A stretch of DNA of 64,000 nt from Lithospermum erythrorhizon (lineage: Eukaryota; Streptophyta; Magnoliopsida; Boraginales; Boraginaceae), in the NCBI GenBank assembly GCA_019722365.1, contig JADFUC010001541.1, positions 88,572-152,571 of the forward strand, given 5' to 3'. The notes beneath the pieces are model-generated. The model ran no database searches, was not told the DNA's origin, and was given only the letters and a program-made list of their open reading frames with translations. Shown here piece by piece: positions 32,471-44,174 of this stretch. How positions within the stretch are numbered: the stretch's first letter is position 1; every line of letters begins with the position of its first letter. The translations under genes and the position numbers were made by a program.

Positions 32471-34685
32471 CCTCAACAGAGTTCCACCTCACACCTTCGC
32501 TGGATCCCTCTTATCGAACGGGATACTCCGGATCTCCTCATCCGCCGCCTCTTCTTAGCTTTCCTTGACCTCCGAGGTGCACACATTCCACCATGGAACT
32601 CCTCTCGACTTCGAGACGTGGGCGCCCACCTTCGCTTCGCTTATCCGTCAGCGGGAGGCCAAATAGCATCTCGCGCCTTCTTCCGCTTCCTTTGTATCTT
32701 TCCGTCCCATGCCGCGGTTGGAACTTCATCTTTAGATGTATAACCATTACCCCCGCCTAAATCGGGACAACACAAAGCTACCGATTATTCCATTATATGT
32801 TTCGTCAGCCATGTCCACACAGCTTAACTCCACCATCTTCGGCCTCGTCATGATACTTCCCATTGTAAACTACGAGGTTTGGGACCCCCAAAGCGACTCA
32901 CACCGCACGCCCGTGGCCAACAGAATCCTCGTGCCGACTCACCCCCAACTTGAGATATGCACCCAAAAAACAAGACGTCTACCGAGCCCCGTGTCCACCA
33001 AAGATCCACCTAATTTTCAAAGTTCGCTATCACCGGGATGATAACCACCGATTTCATGGGGAATTCCTATGCCCTCAAAGTCCTCCTCGAGAAGGATAGA
33101 TCCGAAACCTAGGCCAGTTCTCGATTACCGCGTGAATATCCTTTAAGATACGCCCGCCTGGGGTCACCCCGAATCTCCCTCCGCTTCGGCTCGAGATAAT
33201 TCAACCTCCTAATAATGTTAGAGGACCTTCTAGGATTTCGACTGCCCCCATCAAAACGCCTTCCATTCATGCTCGAGTCTCTTTTGTGGACATAATCCTT
33301 CGCCTACCCTCCGGATGAGTTTCTATATCTCACCTTTCCGTGCCGGTGAAGCGTCCGATCATGCCCATGATCCTATGGTATTAGCGCACTTGCTCAAATC
33401 CTCCTTTGTTTTGTGGGGGTTTTCAATCGAGGCCAGCGTGTAGCCGCCATCTCTATTCTGTGAAATCACACGCCACTGCTTTTCGTGAGGGGCCGTAATT
33501 ATTCAATCTTCCCTTTTACCTCTATTCCACTCTCGGATCCCCCGAGCGCCGAGAAGGCACTACGCTGGGCAACTGGATCGGGAACACCCTGCATCGGATT
33601 CGTCCGTGAACTTCACTCTTGGGCTCGGGCCGATTTTTCCTCCACCGGGTCGCCTACGCCTCTCACTCCTTGTCTCCGCCTCCTCTATCCGTATGTATTT
33701 ATAGGCCCGTTCGCCGACCTTTTTCCAAATTCTAGGTCGCTGGTATAAATCTCAAACTTGCCGAACCGCAAGCCTTCCACAAAAGAAATCACATCAATCT
33801 TCTGATTGGCCCCAGGTATCAAATTAAACTCGCCTAAAACCGCCCCAGCGAAAGGACGATTCGCTCTCCTTGCTGATGGTCAATGTGAGTGCTCATCCGT
33901 CTCGCCGACCCTTCCCCATAGGTTCCGGTGAACCGATTCTTGAGCTCCTCGAAAGATGTAATGCACCCTTCTAGCAACCGGTCAACCATTTCAACGCCGT
34001 GTCACCATCGGATGGAGCGCTCCCGCAAAGACACTCATTGGCCGTCAGAATGCCACGCGACCGAACTCCGCGACGCGCTTCCTCCCGTCTGCTCTTCCAA
34101 TGAACTGGTAAGAGTAGGGAGTTTCATTCTTCACCGCATGACCGCTGCTCCAATGCCGTGAAAAAAGGCGCTGCACCGCTAATTCGCTAGTCCTCGTTTG
34201 CCCGGCTACTCGCCGGTAGGCATCCACCGCCACTGGCTAAACAATTATCGCACCCGCAGGCCAAGCACCTCGCCAAAGGCGCTGCTTAATTTCTTTGCTT
34301 CCCCGCCGCAGCTCATTTTCCCTTCCGCATCGGGCGAGTACGGGTATAAGTCTCCTCCCATCCACCGACGGGATGCCGCCCCACGGGTTCTCCCCTAATC
34401 GGGAGCCGCCCGTGAGTCGGGCCGCATTACGCCAAGCAATACGATGCTGCTCCAAAAAGCATTTCAGATAACCCCGTTTATTCAAGGCGCGAATTTCCCA
34501 CCTCAGACACTCCGCCTCCGCACTTGTTTGACCGGTCCTCGAGTGTCGGGCATCCTCCTCGATCGCTCCACCGCATTATTCAAATTGAGTCCATCACTCC
34601 CTGAGGGCGGCGTTGTCATTAATCTCCTTTGTTTCCATGACATAATAATAATAATGATCGGGTGGCCGACTTTCTTAATGCAAGT
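32471..34685 (-). pseudogene. Tat gag-protease region
   Basis: The minus strand around 33950-33700 gives SFEELKNRFTGTYGEGSARR and later AVLGEFNLIPGANQKIDVIS and FVEGLRFGKFE, the Retrotrans_gag pattern (a long basic helix and an F..GLR motif). The remainder, GC-rich and open in changing frames, should hold zinc knuckle and protease, but I could not place their motifs. The frame is broken every 50-150 bases. Confidence 0.6.
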
Positions 34686-34700
34686 CCCATCAGGTCGCCA
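34686..34700 (-). promoter_or_regulatory. Tat primer-binding site (probable)
   Basis: Just inside the 5' LTR the minus strand reads TGGCGACCTGATGGGA, resembling the TGGCGACTC-type binding sites for arginine tRNA used by Tat/Ogre elements. One base seems to be missing. Confidence 0.5.
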
Positions 34701-34701
34701 A

Positions 34702-35236
34702 TGATGATCAACCTGCTCGGGTAAAGGGACTCCATCACAAATCTTCCAAGCTGAACTTTGACACGCCTTTGGTCCAAATGAGAGTTCTTACAAAAAACAA
34801 GGACCGGTTGTTTGAAATAAACACTTTAATGATCAAGTCAAGAACGATCAAAGAGTTTAGTTTCTAAAGAGAAAATTTGGGTGATCAAAGTTGAACTTAC
34901 TGATTTGCCTCGCTAACTTTAGACTATTTGGACCGTTCTTCGCCGAAGCCGATGACTTTATTAATGATTAACGATTCAGGCTCGCTTAATGTTTAGTAAT
35001 TACAATCTTAAAATTCACCTTAATCAGCCGAACCATGCCGTTAGTCTTCAACGGTTTCCTCTCCTTTCTTTACCGAAATGGGACAACTCAACCCATTTAA
35101 TTTCCGCCGCATTCCTACCAACTCGTGTTCGTAATTCATTTATTCCTGGCCCCTCGTTTCAGATTGATCCATTTTTTGGAGTGCCTAATCACGCTGGGAT
35201 TCCTGGCCTTTAATTCTACCCCATTTATTTACGACA
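34702..35236 (-). repeat. Tat 5' LTR
   Basis: It shares its order of phrases with 14538-15130, including TCACAAATCTTCCAAG, TTTAGTTTCTAAA and GCCGAACCATGCCGTTAGTC. The outer edge is near 35236 (TTTACGACA), where similarity to the other LTR ends. Confidence 0.65.
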
Positions 35237-36016
35237 CGCTTTAATGATGTTAAATCTTATAAGAGAATTCTTTTAGAATATTAAGAAAGTTTAAATATTG
35301 AAGTGATTAAACTATCTAGTTATTTTGGACGGTAGTATCAAAATGTTACGATTTAAGAATATAAATAATCGAAATAAGTTGATTTTAAAGGTGTATGATG
35401 GAAGTGATGGTTTTTGGAACGTCAGATTATTCAAAGCCATTAACCGTAGCAACTATACTATCCACTCACCCAACTCTTGTATTTTGGAGCCTTAGAAAAT
35501 AATTTTTGTTAGGACTTCATTTTTCAAATCTTCCAAAGCCACATATTCACATGCATAGGTCATAGGGACTGGAACAATAGTACTTGACAACTTGACATAG
35601 ACACATTGACTTATTGGGCATTTGGGCACGCAACAACTTTTTGTTTGTAGTCCAACTTTTGTTTGGATCGTCAAACCGATTTTATTTTTATTTTTACAAC
35701 AAATTATTGAAGTCCATGCTTAGTTGTTATTTAATCAAATTAATCTTAATTACTGGTTTCGCTTAAAAGCAAAATTTGATCATGAATAATTTTATTTCTT
35801 ACAATAATCTTAATTTTGATATGCATGACGTTAGATACATATATACGCACTTCCTTTTTATTGTGTAATAATTCCATTTACAAATATGTAAACCTCGACC
35901 ATCAATATATAACAATTCTATCAAGCAATTCAAGTACCAATATATTCAAGACATGAACATCTAAAAAAAGAATAAGATACGAATTAAAGAAAACAAAACT
36001 ATGCATCCATGAGCTA
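35237..36016. other. Intergenic, no gene recognised
   Basis: AT-rich spacer between the Tat element and the 3' end of the light-chain gene. The 3' untranslated region of that gene, on the minus strand, should lie in roughly 35750-36016. Nothing else is seen. Confidence 0.5.
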
Positions 36017-39000
36017 CTATTCCGAAGCTCTTAGGACTTTGGTTTTGAAGACTAAAATGCAAAGCTTTTCCATTGAGAAATACACGAAGCATCCGGTTGA
36101 ATGGGTAACGTATGAACCGAAACTCGAACCGACAATGCAATGCCAAGCCGGACCATATACTTTGTCAAATTCCTGTTCAAAATTTAAGAAAAAAGGAATA
36201 AGTTAGAGTCAAGATCGATTATGCTCATTAAATAGCTGGGTCAATTTTAGATTCAATAATACTTATATATTTTGTTTATGTCGGACACGTGGGGCGACAA
36301 CAAGATTGAGATTCACAAATAGCACATGATATGATTGATCAATTTTGCTTTGGTGCAGGATTTTATTTTGTTTAGCTTAATAGGAAACTAATTGTTTGGA
36401 CCACTATATATAAGTAAATATTGCTTTGTTGTAAGTTTTATCTTGTTTAGCTTAAGAAGATAGTTGTTTGGACCACACTATATATAAGTCAAAGTAGTTT
36501 GTTTAATTGTGTTAAGGAATAATTTTGATTATATGAATTACATATATATTAAAATATTATTTGAATATTTATAAGAATTTAAATCATTTACTATATTTTG
36601 AATGACACTACATGTTACATTTATTTAAGATCATAATAGTTATATTGTTTATGAATAAAACTTGTAGAAAATAAAATTTGACATGATCCTAAACAAGTGT
36701 CACATTGATTACTATACAAAGTAAACATTAAAAATTAAGATATCCTTTTCTAGTGTATTAAATTTCCCAAATATGATAAAAAAAAAATTGAGATAATTTT
36801 TAAAATAGAAAGTGAGAAGAAAATGAAAATAAAGAAGTCATTAATGCACCAATTGAAAGGACACCAAAATCATGCGAAAAGGTCAAGGTCATAAATCAAT
36901 CCTATTTGGCTATATACAATGGATCTAGATGAAATACACCCATAGCAAGAACTTCATTTTCCCTCCAACTCAAATGATTTAATCATCTAAGGTACACTAA
37001 TATATAAAAATTAAGGTGTGAGTTTTTATCATTTTTACCCTCAATCATCTAGAGTAATTAATAATGTAAAAAAAAGAAGAAATAATATAATAATCAATAA
37101 CCACACCTAAAAAGAGAAAAAGTAGATATATAAAGGGAAACAAATATGAAAAAATAATATTAAAAATGTAAAAAATCAAATATTTCGATATTACGAAAAA
37201 GTTTCAGATAATCAAACATTTCCGGCAGAGAGAAGATTTGATAACGTTGAAATTCGAATTTTCTCGAGCCATACTAGTCGTTTTTTTTCTTTTTTCCGGT
37301 AGATACTTAATTTTAAATGGCACAACTAAATGCTTAATTTGCATCTTAACAAACGGTCATAATCTTTAATAAACGAGTAGGTAAGATCAGGAGTCTGACT
37401 AGGGGCGGATTCAGATTTTGAAAGTCGCAAGATCCATTTTATTCAAATATTAAACGCCTAAATCTACTAATAACACTCCAAGATTTTTACTTTTTAAACC
37501 GGTTTACACAACAACTTTATTTACATTTTCCTCACCATTGCTTGATATCGCTTTAAAATAACTCGGGTATCTAGTGTACTAAACACTTCTTTGACTTTCA
37601 TTATATATAAAAATCATAAAATATTGATTAAGTCATAAAAAATTATTTATATATATATTTTTTTATTTGGTAATATAAATATAAAATAGTCTATTATAAC
37701 TTATATCTAACTATTTGAAATATAGTTGATTGAATATTTTTGTTTTAATAATTTGTTATCTCAAAATAAAATAAATAAGAAGATTAAATAAAAAATCATA
37801 TGAAGAATATATATAAGTTACACTATTCTTAGAAGAAAAAAATGTACTTGTGTTTGAAGCTTTGTATTAGATTATAACTATCAAATCAAAAAATCAAAAT
37901 TTAAAAATAAAAACAAAAACAACTTATAAAAATAACTCCAAATAAAGACAAGAGGTTCAAAGTAACACATTTAAAGTTGTTTATCATAATTCATTTAAAA
38001 CATATTTCAAATCTTAGTTACATATAAAAGTTACTATAATTATAATAGTACTTATAGTAAAATAAGGATATAGCTAAATATGTTCAAAAATTAATCGATA
38101 CCCTTAACTAATATTGAATTACAAAATTGGTACCTATTATATAATACACCTAGTATGTAGGAGTTTGGTAGGACATGTACGACGTAGCTGGATGCCTGGA
38201 TGAATACATATTGCTAACATTAAAAAAAGAGCAAAAGTAGAGTGCCAGTGGAAAGAAGCGAACCCAGGCAACTAACATGGAAGGCTGTCTACTTAACCAT
38301 CTCTACTAAACTTCCTTAAACAAATATTCATTGAATACCATAAATACCTTCTAAATCAATCCTGGGTGTGACCATGCACATAAAGGGGGATCGGACTGAC
38401 TGCTGAACTAAGCTAAGCAATTTACACAAATTAATTTTCCAAGGTGCAAAAACTTGACAATAACATCAGTTCAATTTATACTCTCAGTTCGAGTAAATAT
38501 TACTGTAATCAATTAACATTAAATGTATTTTTATATGCAATTATGCATATTAATTTACGAAGCTGATTAATATGTAATATTATACTTTCAAGGGAAGAGC
38601 AAAAATTTATTATTATTTTTATTAGAAATAATATAGTGATATATATACATCATAGTCCTTTTGGTATAAGGAAAATGAAGGTGGTCGGGGGATCCAAGAT
38701 GGACAAGATCCGCCAGGAGTGAACACGCCATTCAATTTGATGCACATTAAACTCGAAAACAACCCAACAAGAAGCATGTGGTCTATTGAACGCCAAATCT
38801 TGGATGCACTATTAATTATATGTATTATCTTAATTTCAAATTAATTAACTTTCTTACTTTTCGCCGTATACATAATTCTTAATTATTAATTACTTTTATG
38901 TATATTATGAAAATTATAAAAAATAATATTATAAAATATTATTTTTAAAAATTAATGATATCAATTTTATATTTTTTGAATTAATGAATAAAAAGTAATT

Positions 39001-39911
39001 CGTGGTTAAAGCCTTGACACACAATCCCAAAATGTCAATTAATTTAAAATGGAGGAAGTATATTCTTTCTCTCTATTATTTCTAATTTTCAATGCTTTCT
39101 TTCTCTATAAACCAGACAAAAAATAACACCATAACTTTTACATTGAAATGTATTTGAATCATTTATTACATTTTGTTATTAGACGATTTTTGCTATACTT
39201 AATTCAGATCATGAAAGTTTTATTTTTACAATTAAATTGAAAAAATTCAAAGCATCGCACTTGTCATTATCTTAGTATAACTAAGTTTAACAACTATTGA
39301 AATTATAGATTCAGAAGGAAGAAAGTAGAAACTTATATTGAAGAATGAAATATGATGACTAATAGAGGACTAACCTTTTTGATGGTGCAAGCCATGTCCC
39401 TGGAGCTAAACTTCTCTAAGCTATCAAAAGTTTTCCTAGCACATTTAAATGCATGGACCTGCATGAACCCTGGCATATCCGTTACCAAAACCTTCACTTG
39501 GAAAATTGCTGCCATTGATGCTACATTCACAACCTCTACAACATTCGAGACCGAATTTCTTGATGATTTCAATTCACTAATACTACAAACAGATTTCCTC
39601 CCTTCAACCATTTTTACCTCTTGAATTTGGGACACGGATTTTCTTGATGTTCCACTAGAGGCCAAAGATTTCCTCCCATGATCTACTACCATCTTCTTTT
39701 CTTCAACCCTATTCTTGATAAGTTCATCACCACCATCATCGATTTCTTCACGGTATGTTCTTGATCTTGTTAGCTGCCCCCACCCTTTTGAAATTGATTT
39801 CATCAAAGTGGGTTGTGGACTTGGGGTGGTAGCCGCCGCCTTCATTTTACCACCGGTGGCTATATTGTACACATACATGCCTCCCTTTCTTGGCTTCTCA
39901 TATGTTGACAT
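36017..39911 (-). CDS. Dynein light chain (LC8/DLC type) family protein, 2 exons
   Basis: Exon 1 runs 39911-39375 (179 codons) and exon 2 36172-36017 (51 codons plus TAG), joined across a GT-AG intron of 3202 bp in phase 0, giving 230 residues. The C-terminal ~94 residues are an LC8 domain: [23 protein letters not shown] at the exon end, then [20 protein letters not shown] and [17 protein letters not shown] in exon 2. The first ~136 residues are a Ser/Lys/Glu-rich, probably disordered extension starting [17 protein letters not shown], so the protein is far longer than the ~90-residue LC8 core. LC8 proteins form dimeric hubs that bind short linear motifs; flowering plants lack dynein heavy chains, so a motor role is unlikely. 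The start is ATG 39909-39911; the codon six positions upstream in frame is GTG. No frame break. Confidence 0.9.
36344..36495. repeat. 76-bp tandem duplication in the LC8-gene intron
   Basis: Copies 36344-36419 and 36420-36495 share GCTTTG..TG, TTTTGTTTAGCTTAA-like and GTTTGGACCAC..TATATATAAGT blocks in the same order. They differ at several positions. Confidence 0.75.
38150..38330 (-). mobile_element. tRNA-derived SINE-like remnant in the intron
   Basis: The minus strand reads GAGATGGTTAAGTAGACAGC (A-box-like) followed at about 40 bases by CCTGGGTTCGCTTC (B-box-like). This fits the RNA polymerase III promoter at the head of a plant SINE. The spacing is tRNA-like but the arms do not fold into a proper tRNA. 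The downstream end is not defined. Confidence 0.45.
38819..39060. mobile_element. Stowaway-type MITE in the LC8-gene intron
   Basis: The right end read inwards is TACTTCCTCCATTTTAAATT and the left end is TATGTATTATCTTAATTTCA, both in TA. Length is 242 bp. Internal AAAAAGTAATT..TGGTTAAA matches the MITE split by the LTR at 4820. Confidence 0.65.
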
Positions 39912-40021
39912 TGTACTCACTAATTTCACTCTCTAGTTAGTTTGGCAAGTTTAATTTGTGGAGCAAGCTAAGCTAAGGAATAGATAGAGAGATGGAAAAT
40001 AATACTTGAACTAAAATAGAA

Positions 40022-40031
40022 CTATATAAAT
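40022..40031 (-). promoter_or_regulatory. Possible TATA box of the LC8 gene
   Basis: TTTATATAG on the minus strand lies about 110 bp upstream of the start codon. The surrounding sequence is A/T-rich, so this is a weak call. Confidence 0.3.
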
Positions 40032-40715
40032 TTTATTTTGCAATTATTGAAAATTGGAATCATCCAATAAAATATATTGATATTTTTTTCTATAAAATAT
40101 ATTGATTAGAAGGAGGGTAAGGACAAATTAAAGAAGCAAACCATGTGGGTACCTTATGCATGGGCTGATTGATATATCTAAAATCGTATATGATGGTGAA
40201 AATATAATCATCATAGTCATAGTAGTATATACTTTGTTTTCTGGCTTAATTTCATCTAGGCACCGAACTACTGTAAACATTTTAAATAAAAGACTCCAAA
40301 TATTTCAACCTTTTCAAATGCATCTGAGATGCATTTTGCACTGAACTTTCTTAAAATCATATTTTGAGATGTTGACTTCCATTTGACTTCTAATTAGTAA
40401 TTAACCAAAGGACAAATTAGTCATATTGAAAATATTGATTTTTGAGGTAAAATTCGCAAAGTTCAAAAACAATATAACAAAATTGATTTTTTTAAAATCT
40501 AATATTCGCTAAAGTTCAGGTGGCAGTACAAAAAATATTTTTTATTTTACAACCATCCTACCCTTACCCCCAAACCCCCACCCCACCTCTATACCCTAAA
40601 TGTACCGACTGGGTAGAAAATAGTTTACCCACAATAACACAACAACAATGAGTTTACTCCTATAGTTCTATGAATTTACGGGGCCGTGGTGTCGATATGC
40701 ATCGCTTGATATAAA

Positions 40716-40900
40716 AATACCTCCATCCCAAAAGATTGTCCCATTTTCAATTTTATGTTTCCAAGACACTATTAAAAAGAATATCTCTACTTATACACGC
40801 TGGAAAATTATAAAAAGTTGATATTTCAAATATATATTGAAACGAATCTAACAAGATACCACATGCGTATATTATTTCTTATCGCCTAATGAGAATTCAT
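40716..40900. mobile_element. Partial Stowaway-type MITE
   Basis: The left end TACCTCCATCCCAAAAGATT followed by TGTCCCATTTTC is a classic Stowaway start, and ACGAATCTAACAAGATACC occurs later as in that family. A matching right end was not found. Confidence 0.5.
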
Positions 40901-41894
40901 TGTCAAAGTTTATAGAGCCACCCAAAATAGCCGAATGGCATAATCTTTCGAGCTGAGAATAATTATATTGTGAGAATTTAATGTAATATGATAATTATGT
41001 ATTGTTGGCATAGTAACTTCGTAATTTTTTTGAGGAAAATACAAGTACACATATTTTGTTGGATTGTATCCGCTGTTATCTAGAGGCACACTTCCACTTC
41101 TACAAATGCAAAATTTGAACTCCAAAGCTACATTTTTGGGCTGATTCCATGGCCATTACTTTTGTTAATTAAGTGTATGAAAGATAAGAGTTTTATTGCC
41201 TTTAAGTAACTTGATTGGTTAATTGGGAAGAAGTAGAAGATGATGGGTTGTTTGAAATTTAATTTTGATTTCTAAATTAAAAAAAATGGACGTTGGTAAA
41301 ATCGAGATATAATAGGTTAATTAGAATAAAGAATGAAGTTTAATTGCTTTGACATAATTACCCTTTTCAATATTGATTTTGTCCTCAAACACTTCACGTG
41401 CCATGATTTTCAGCTTGTGACAAAATACATTTCCTTGTGGGTTTATTTGAAAATGCTAAAATATTTGTGCCAGCTTATTCAAATAATTTTATTAGTTCAA
41501 CTATTTAGCCTTGTTTTTTTCCTAGTTCATGTGTGTGGTTAGTATTTTGGGGCATATATGTCTCCATGAAGTCTTGCGTAGCCAGCATAACATGGCCCTT
41601 ATCTTCCCAACCGCCTTCATCAATTTGACAAAGGAGCCAGGCCCCCCTTTTCCCAAGTCCCACCTTCAAACTTTCGTAATGAGTATTTTTTTTTATATAA
41701 TAATGTAGTTGTATTGTTCAAAGTAAAAATTAATTAATCAATAAATTAAATCCTTACTTTATGGGATTTAATTTATTTAATTAAGTTACATCCAATCAAA
41801 TTCTTACTAGGGTATTAGAGTTTATTGCAAGGCGACAAGTGTTTGTTAGAGTTTCAATTTATCCTCTAATCAAAAGCAAATACTGTAAAAGATT

Positions 41895-42968
41895 TTATTA
41901 TTTATATGTGCATTAAAATAATAAAATCTCTTTGGGGAAATCTTCCTGGTACAAAGAAATTTATCAAACGGATTGGGGTTTGACTAGTAGTTTAGTTATC
42001 TTCTACGTATGTTGACATCTACATTATAAATAGCTGACATGACTCGAGCCTATTGACTTCGAAATGATACGTGTCTCTGACCTGCCCTGAGGGATTTGGT
42101 CTTTGATGTCGATATGGTCCGAATCGGGGTGCACCGATCTCGTGTGTGGTCAGATGACTGGATCTGCCTCTCTGACCTCGATCCGAGATGGCCTGATATA
42201 TAGACTCGACCCCCTCCGCTATTGACATCCAAACCCTCGGCCATGACATGTGGTCATGGACGCTTGACCTCTTGGTTGATATGTATTTTTATGACTTTAC
42301 GCGATGACTGATACGTGTCCTCGCTGACGCTCAGCCAGCCTTGTTCTCCTGGGTAGCGGCCGACTAGTTCACAGTGGGCTTTGGCAATTGCACCGAACTT
42401 GATGAACCGTGATAGCTTCAAGGTCAAGTTCCTTCATCAAATGGGGAGCCTCAACAACTTCAGGTCTCGATGATTTAGAAAGGTGGGCTTCAGCAGCTTG
42501 ATCCTACTTAACTTGATTTGTTGTGTGGGCCTGTAAGCGTGTTTCCTCGCAGCCTTGATTTGAAGTCTTGATGGGCGCTCTCGCTCTTCTCATTAATTTT
42601 TGGGGGCGGTCCTCCTTTTCTTCACACAGGCGCCTATTTGGTGTTGGTTGGCCGCAACATCCTCTCCTAGATTTGATTTATGTGGGCTTCAAAGAACGCA
42701 GGTTTCCTACAATTATCGGGGATGGACAACACAACTTCTTGTCGGATTTTGGGGATTGGCCGCCTTCCTTGATGTGTTTGGACGCCTACTTGGTCTTCAG
42801 GTGTCCTAGTGCGCTTCTTCCCTTTGAATCTTCAAGTTTGGAGGTACTTCAAAGGTGTACTTCTTTCCTTTGAATCTTCAAGTTTGGAGGTATTGCGCCA
42901 GTGTCCCGCCGATTTTTTTCAGAGTTTTTCTCGCAGTTTTCTACTTTCTTTTGCCTTGGAGTTTCTTC
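41895..42968. repeat. Long direct repeat, left copy (possible LTR of an outer element)
   Basis: Phrases in the same order recur at 63076-63990: TATATGTGC..TTAAA..AATAATAAA, TCTCCTACGTAT-like, GACTTGATTTGTT..GGGC, and GGGGATG.ACAAC near the end. The copy is cut at 42968 by the copia-like element. I see no protein and no certain LTR ends. Confidence 0.5.
42814..42892. repeat. 46-bp tandem duplication
   Basis: CTTC.TTCCTTTGAATCTTCAAG with TTTGGAGGTA begins at 42814 and again at 42860. Read directly. Confidence 0.85.
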
Positions 42969-44174
42969 TGTCGAAATCGTATATTGATTTATTTAATTAT
43001 GTCCATCGCGACAATTATTGTAACAATCTATTTACTAGTTTTAGTTAAACAGATTACTCAAACAAAGTATTCAATAAATAGTAATTGTTAGTGTAATGCC
43101 CTGTTCAAGCATCGGACTGTATGCTATTAGATTGGATGACCGGCCTCACAAACCACCACGAAAGTCTTTCTAGCACGCTTTTGTCCTCACTCACGTGCTC
43201 ACTAGGAAACTTTCCAGGGTCATCCATCCTAGAATTACCCCGCCAAGATGCTTAACATCGAGCTCTTATGCATTTAGCTTCCGAAGTTAGCATGTATTCG
43301 ATGGTATTTAGTGGTACCAATCATCTATATCAAATGTATCACACACACACACACACATTTTTGTTGTCGGGTATTATAGCTAGATCCCATGCATAATCGT
43401 TATAAAATACTAATGGTCAATTATATTATTATACAACTAATATTGTCTCGAGCCCAAAAAGTCACACACACATGTGAGTGACGCTCACACATAGAGTGAT
43501 TTGAATGTTATTTCATGTATGAAATTAAATCGTGATTGATAAATCGAATTGATTAAAATCAACGAGATACCCAATCGAAAGTTTTACATTGATAATGTGA
43601 AATACAAATTGATGAAACCGAATCAATTAACTAGCTAGTTCAATCGATCGCTTTAACAAGAGAAACTCATTAGTGACTACAGTTACCACTAGCATTCGGC
43701 TATTTAACGGTTTTAACAAGTTGGCTCAATGGTTAACGAGTCTAGTTATTCTGCAAGTTAAATAAAGGAAGAGGCTATAAGAGATTTAGAAGAGAAAAAC
43801 CCAAGACATTTTTCATCTTCATCCTCTCCCCAAAGAAGCCGCCACCCCTCCCCCTCTTCCATAGCAAAAATTGAGTCAAGTTTCTTACTCAATTTTGTTC
43901 TCCAACGATCTCGTGATTTCTAGCAAAGTCCAATCACGTTCAACCACCCCTCGTGGTGGACTAATTAGCTGCATCTACTCAAGTGGGCGCTACAAGCTGG
44001 CACTGAAAGGAGGCTTCGCGAGAGAATAGCTTGGTGATTTCGGCTAGGGTATTTGATTTATACACATATATGTATATATGTATTTTATATTGTGATTCAA
44101 TTTTATACATTTATTTAATCTTGATTGCATTCGTTTATGTTTTAAATATGAACAAGTTGCATATTTTTCCAACA
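42969..44174 (+). repeat. 5' LTR of the copia-like element, with a nested insertion
   Basis: It starts TGTCGAAATCGTATATTG and ends ATATTTTTCCAACA, matching the 60490 copy. An insertion of 287 bp (43092-43378) sits about 120 bp inside. Following sequence TGACATCATGAAC may be a degenerate methionine-tRNA primer site. Confidence 0.75.
43092..43378 (-). mobile_element. Cassandra TRIM solo LTR with 5S rRNA-like core
   Basis: The 287-bp unit starts TGTAATGCCC and ends GGGTATTATA, and is flanked by GTTAG (43087-43091) and GCTAG (43379-43383). The related LTR at 60490 has GCTAG at the same site and no insertion, which defines the edges. On the minus strand it contains GATGTTAAGCATCTTGG and then TTCTAGGATGGATGACCCTG, corresponding to the A box and C box of plant 5S rRNA. 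Cassandra is the terminal-repeat retrotransposon in miniature known for such a 5S promoter in its LTR. A (CA)n run (about 43339-43357) lies near one end. Confidence 0.8.

Larger units (their letters stand above)
14538..35236 (-). mobile_element. Tat-lineage Ty3/gypsy retrotransposon, host of three insertions
   Basis: Similar LTR sequences at 14538-~15130 and 34702-~35236 bracket, in minus-strand order, PBS, gag, reverse transcriptase, RNase H and integrase fragments of the Ty3/gypsy type (RT-RNaseH-INT order). The RT phrase VDPHYKPIKQKKRTF and the HHCC phrase AVEEMHRAICGSH resemble the plant Tat/Athila group. Three insertions interrupt it (17191-18372, 19421-29781, 30278-31472). The residue of about 8 kb still includes a long segment between integrase and 3' LTR holding an opposite-strand unit, a Tat-lineage trait. 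Every frame is broken. The LTR outer ends are approximate and I found no certain target duplication. Confidence 0.8.
39932..41894. other. Upstream region of the LC8 gene and intergenic DNA
   Basis: No gene recognised. It contains the probable promoter near 40020 and a C-rich tract at about 40555-40595. The small open frames at 40156, 40910 and 41333 have no domain. Confidence 0.5.

Noticed and set aside
38240..38325. tRNA gene
   Set aside because: A- and B-box-like sequences are present at tRNA spacing, but no cloverleaf can be formed and the anticodon arm is poor; a SINE head fits better.
39912..39929. Start of the LC8 protein six codons further upstream
   Set aside because: The upstream in-frame codon is GTG, not ATG; the first ATG is at 39909-39911.
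39352..39936. Plus-strand open frames over the LC8 gene
   Set aside because: Shadows of exon 1 of the minus-strand light-chain gene, which has clear domain support.
40555..40595. Telomere-like CCCTAAA/CCCCA tract
   Set aside because: Only an irregular C-rich stretch with no regular heptamer repeat.
43150..43290. Genuine 5S rRNA gene
   Set aside because: Only part of the 5S sequence is recognisable, with several mismatches, and it lies inside a 287-bp unit with LTR-like ends and target duplication; Cassandra explains it better.
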